Part shown: positions 63,553-64,000 of the stretch, in pieces
Numbering within the stretch: the stretch's first letter is position 1
Layout: the number at the start of each line of letters is the position of its first letter
NCBI RefSeq assembly: GCF_000518605.1
Contig: NZ_KI912460.1
Span: 67,741 to 131,740, forward strand
Direction: 5' to 3'
Source of the DNA: Shewanella fidelis ATCC BAA-318
Lineage (GTDB): Bacteria > Pseudomonadota > Gammaproteobacteria > Enterobacterales > Shewanellaceae
DNA: 64,000 nt
The notes under the pieces: generated by a model
What the model saw: only the letters and a program-made list of their open reading frames with translations
Database searches by the model: none
What the model was told of the DNA's origin: nothing
Position numbers and translations under genes: made by a program

Positions 63553-63687
63553 GTAATGAAAATTCCTCTAGACTACAAATCAAGCAATCAGGAAAAGCCA
63601 TTAACTTTTGGTTGCTATACAGAGAAGAAACAATGAAACCGTAAATTGCGACACTTTCTAGGATTTGATAAGTAAGAGGATCGGGCC

Positions 63688-64000
63688 ATGGATATATCAA
63701 CAATCAATACGACTCAAGTAAACCAAAATAGTAATTTTACTGCTGCCGCGCTTGTTGATGTGAATGCTGTCAATGTGACAAAGCAAGACACAACGGCCCC
63801 TTGTGCAAAAGCGTTTTTAGACGCGAAGTTTCCGTTGGCAAATGGTTCACATAAAAATGCCTGTAGCTATGTTGTTTATTACCAGCAACTATTGGTATTT
63901 ATGGCTGATGGTAGCCAAACTGGATTGAAATTGCCTAAGCAGTTTGTTGCACTAAACGGTCATAAAAGCGAGCCTACCGCTATCTTACTGAGAGATAATG
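63688..64000 (+). CDS. Malate synthase, partial (5' end)
   Basis: The first 104 codons of a gene that runs out of the window. After about 35 poorly conserved residues, the sequence AFLDAKFPLANGSHKNA and then GLKLPKQFVALNGHKSEP and TAILLRDN lines up with the internal domain of malate synthase G (FLDESLPLENGSYQD and PAQFVGYRG in E. coli GlcB, near residues 260-330). It therefore seems to lack the first 200 or more residues of GlcB. Malate synthase makes malate from glyoxylate and acetyl-CoA. The ATG has AAGAGGA eight bases upstream. Confidence 0.75.
   Translation, partial: MDISTINTTQVNQNSNFTAAALVDVNAVNVTKQDTTAPCAKAFLDAKFPLANGSHKNACSYVVYYQQLLVFMADGSQTGLKLPKQFVALNGHKSEPTAILLRDN

Noticed and set aside
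1..64000. CRISPR array, prophage, integron or restriction-modification island
   Set aside because: No regular repeat-spacer array, phage, integrase or methylase gene was seen. The order is that of a conserved chromosomal backbone.

Overview
The window looks like chromosome from a marine gammaproteobacterium of the genus Shewanella or a close relative. The basis is gene order plus family content: psrA-fadE, pykA, hexR and zwf-pgl-edd-eda in one neighbourhood, DUF2066-hda, gcvR/bcp next to dapA-bamC, perM/bepA/yfgD, yffB-dapE, ptsHI-crr, and a DUF3612 regulator divergent from a malate synthase. Base composition is moderately AT-rich and even. I see no prophage, integrase, transposase gene or CRISPR array. 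The only mobile-DNA traces are short non-coding repeats.

Layout. 1-3.0 kb: a tRNA-Asn, a long non-coding stretch with an inverted pair of DnaA-box-like sites, then uvrB. 3.1-6.4 kb: a rhombosortase-like protease, divergent queC/queE (queuosine precursor synthesis) and a Cds1-like PLP enzyme. 6.7-7.4 kb: five near-identical tRNA-Tyr genes in one minus-strand unit behind one strong promoter. 7.8-12.7 kb: two small conserved proteins, a GAF-PAS-GGDEF-EAL protein, a YchJ-type SEC-C protein, a periplasmic NTF2-like protein and SmrA. 12.9-17.1 kb: an M2 peptidase lipoprotein, a two-gene ToxR-like membrane regulator module and two small orphan genes. 17.3-27.8 kb: central carbon metabolism, with fatty acid oxidation (psrA-fadE), pyruvate kinase, and HexR with the Entner-Doudoroff/oxidative pentose phosphate operon. 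HexR-like operators lie before both pykA and zwf. 28-41 kb: sodB, grxD, uraA, DUF2066-hda, a lipoprotein with an HExxH motif, DUF2069, yfgD, bepA, a TusA-like protein, perM, and argP with a LysE-type exporter. 41-50.6 kb: bcp, gcvR, dapA-bamC, an RND efflux pair, kdsB with a DUF2897 protein, and carbonic anhydrase. 50.8-57.1 kb: a hydrolase, an M15 peptidase, dapE-yffB, ptsH-ptsI-crr and an ACT-domain protein. 57.2-64 kb: a chemoreceptor, a DUF3334 (CheX-like) protein, a DnaQ-like exonuclease, the uL16 hydroxylase RoxA, the DUF3612 regulator and the start of a malate synthase.

Most of the window is conserved housekeeping sequence. The less explained parts are: (i) a MITE-like repeat with one full copy at 27954-28219 and several fragments, one of which falsely lengthens a reading frame; (ii) hairpins with covarying stems between the tRNA-Tyr genes; (iii) the ToxR-like pair, whose promoter has a palindrome centred on the -10 box; (iv) a 22-bp duplicated palindromic element flanking the tRNA-Tyr promoter and the next gene; (v) three 14-bp-spaced repeats before the DUF3612 regulator; and (vi) the DUF3334 gene, which carries a CheX-type ExxN motif beside a chemoreceptor. 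All identifications come from reading motifs and recalled family features. No database search was run.
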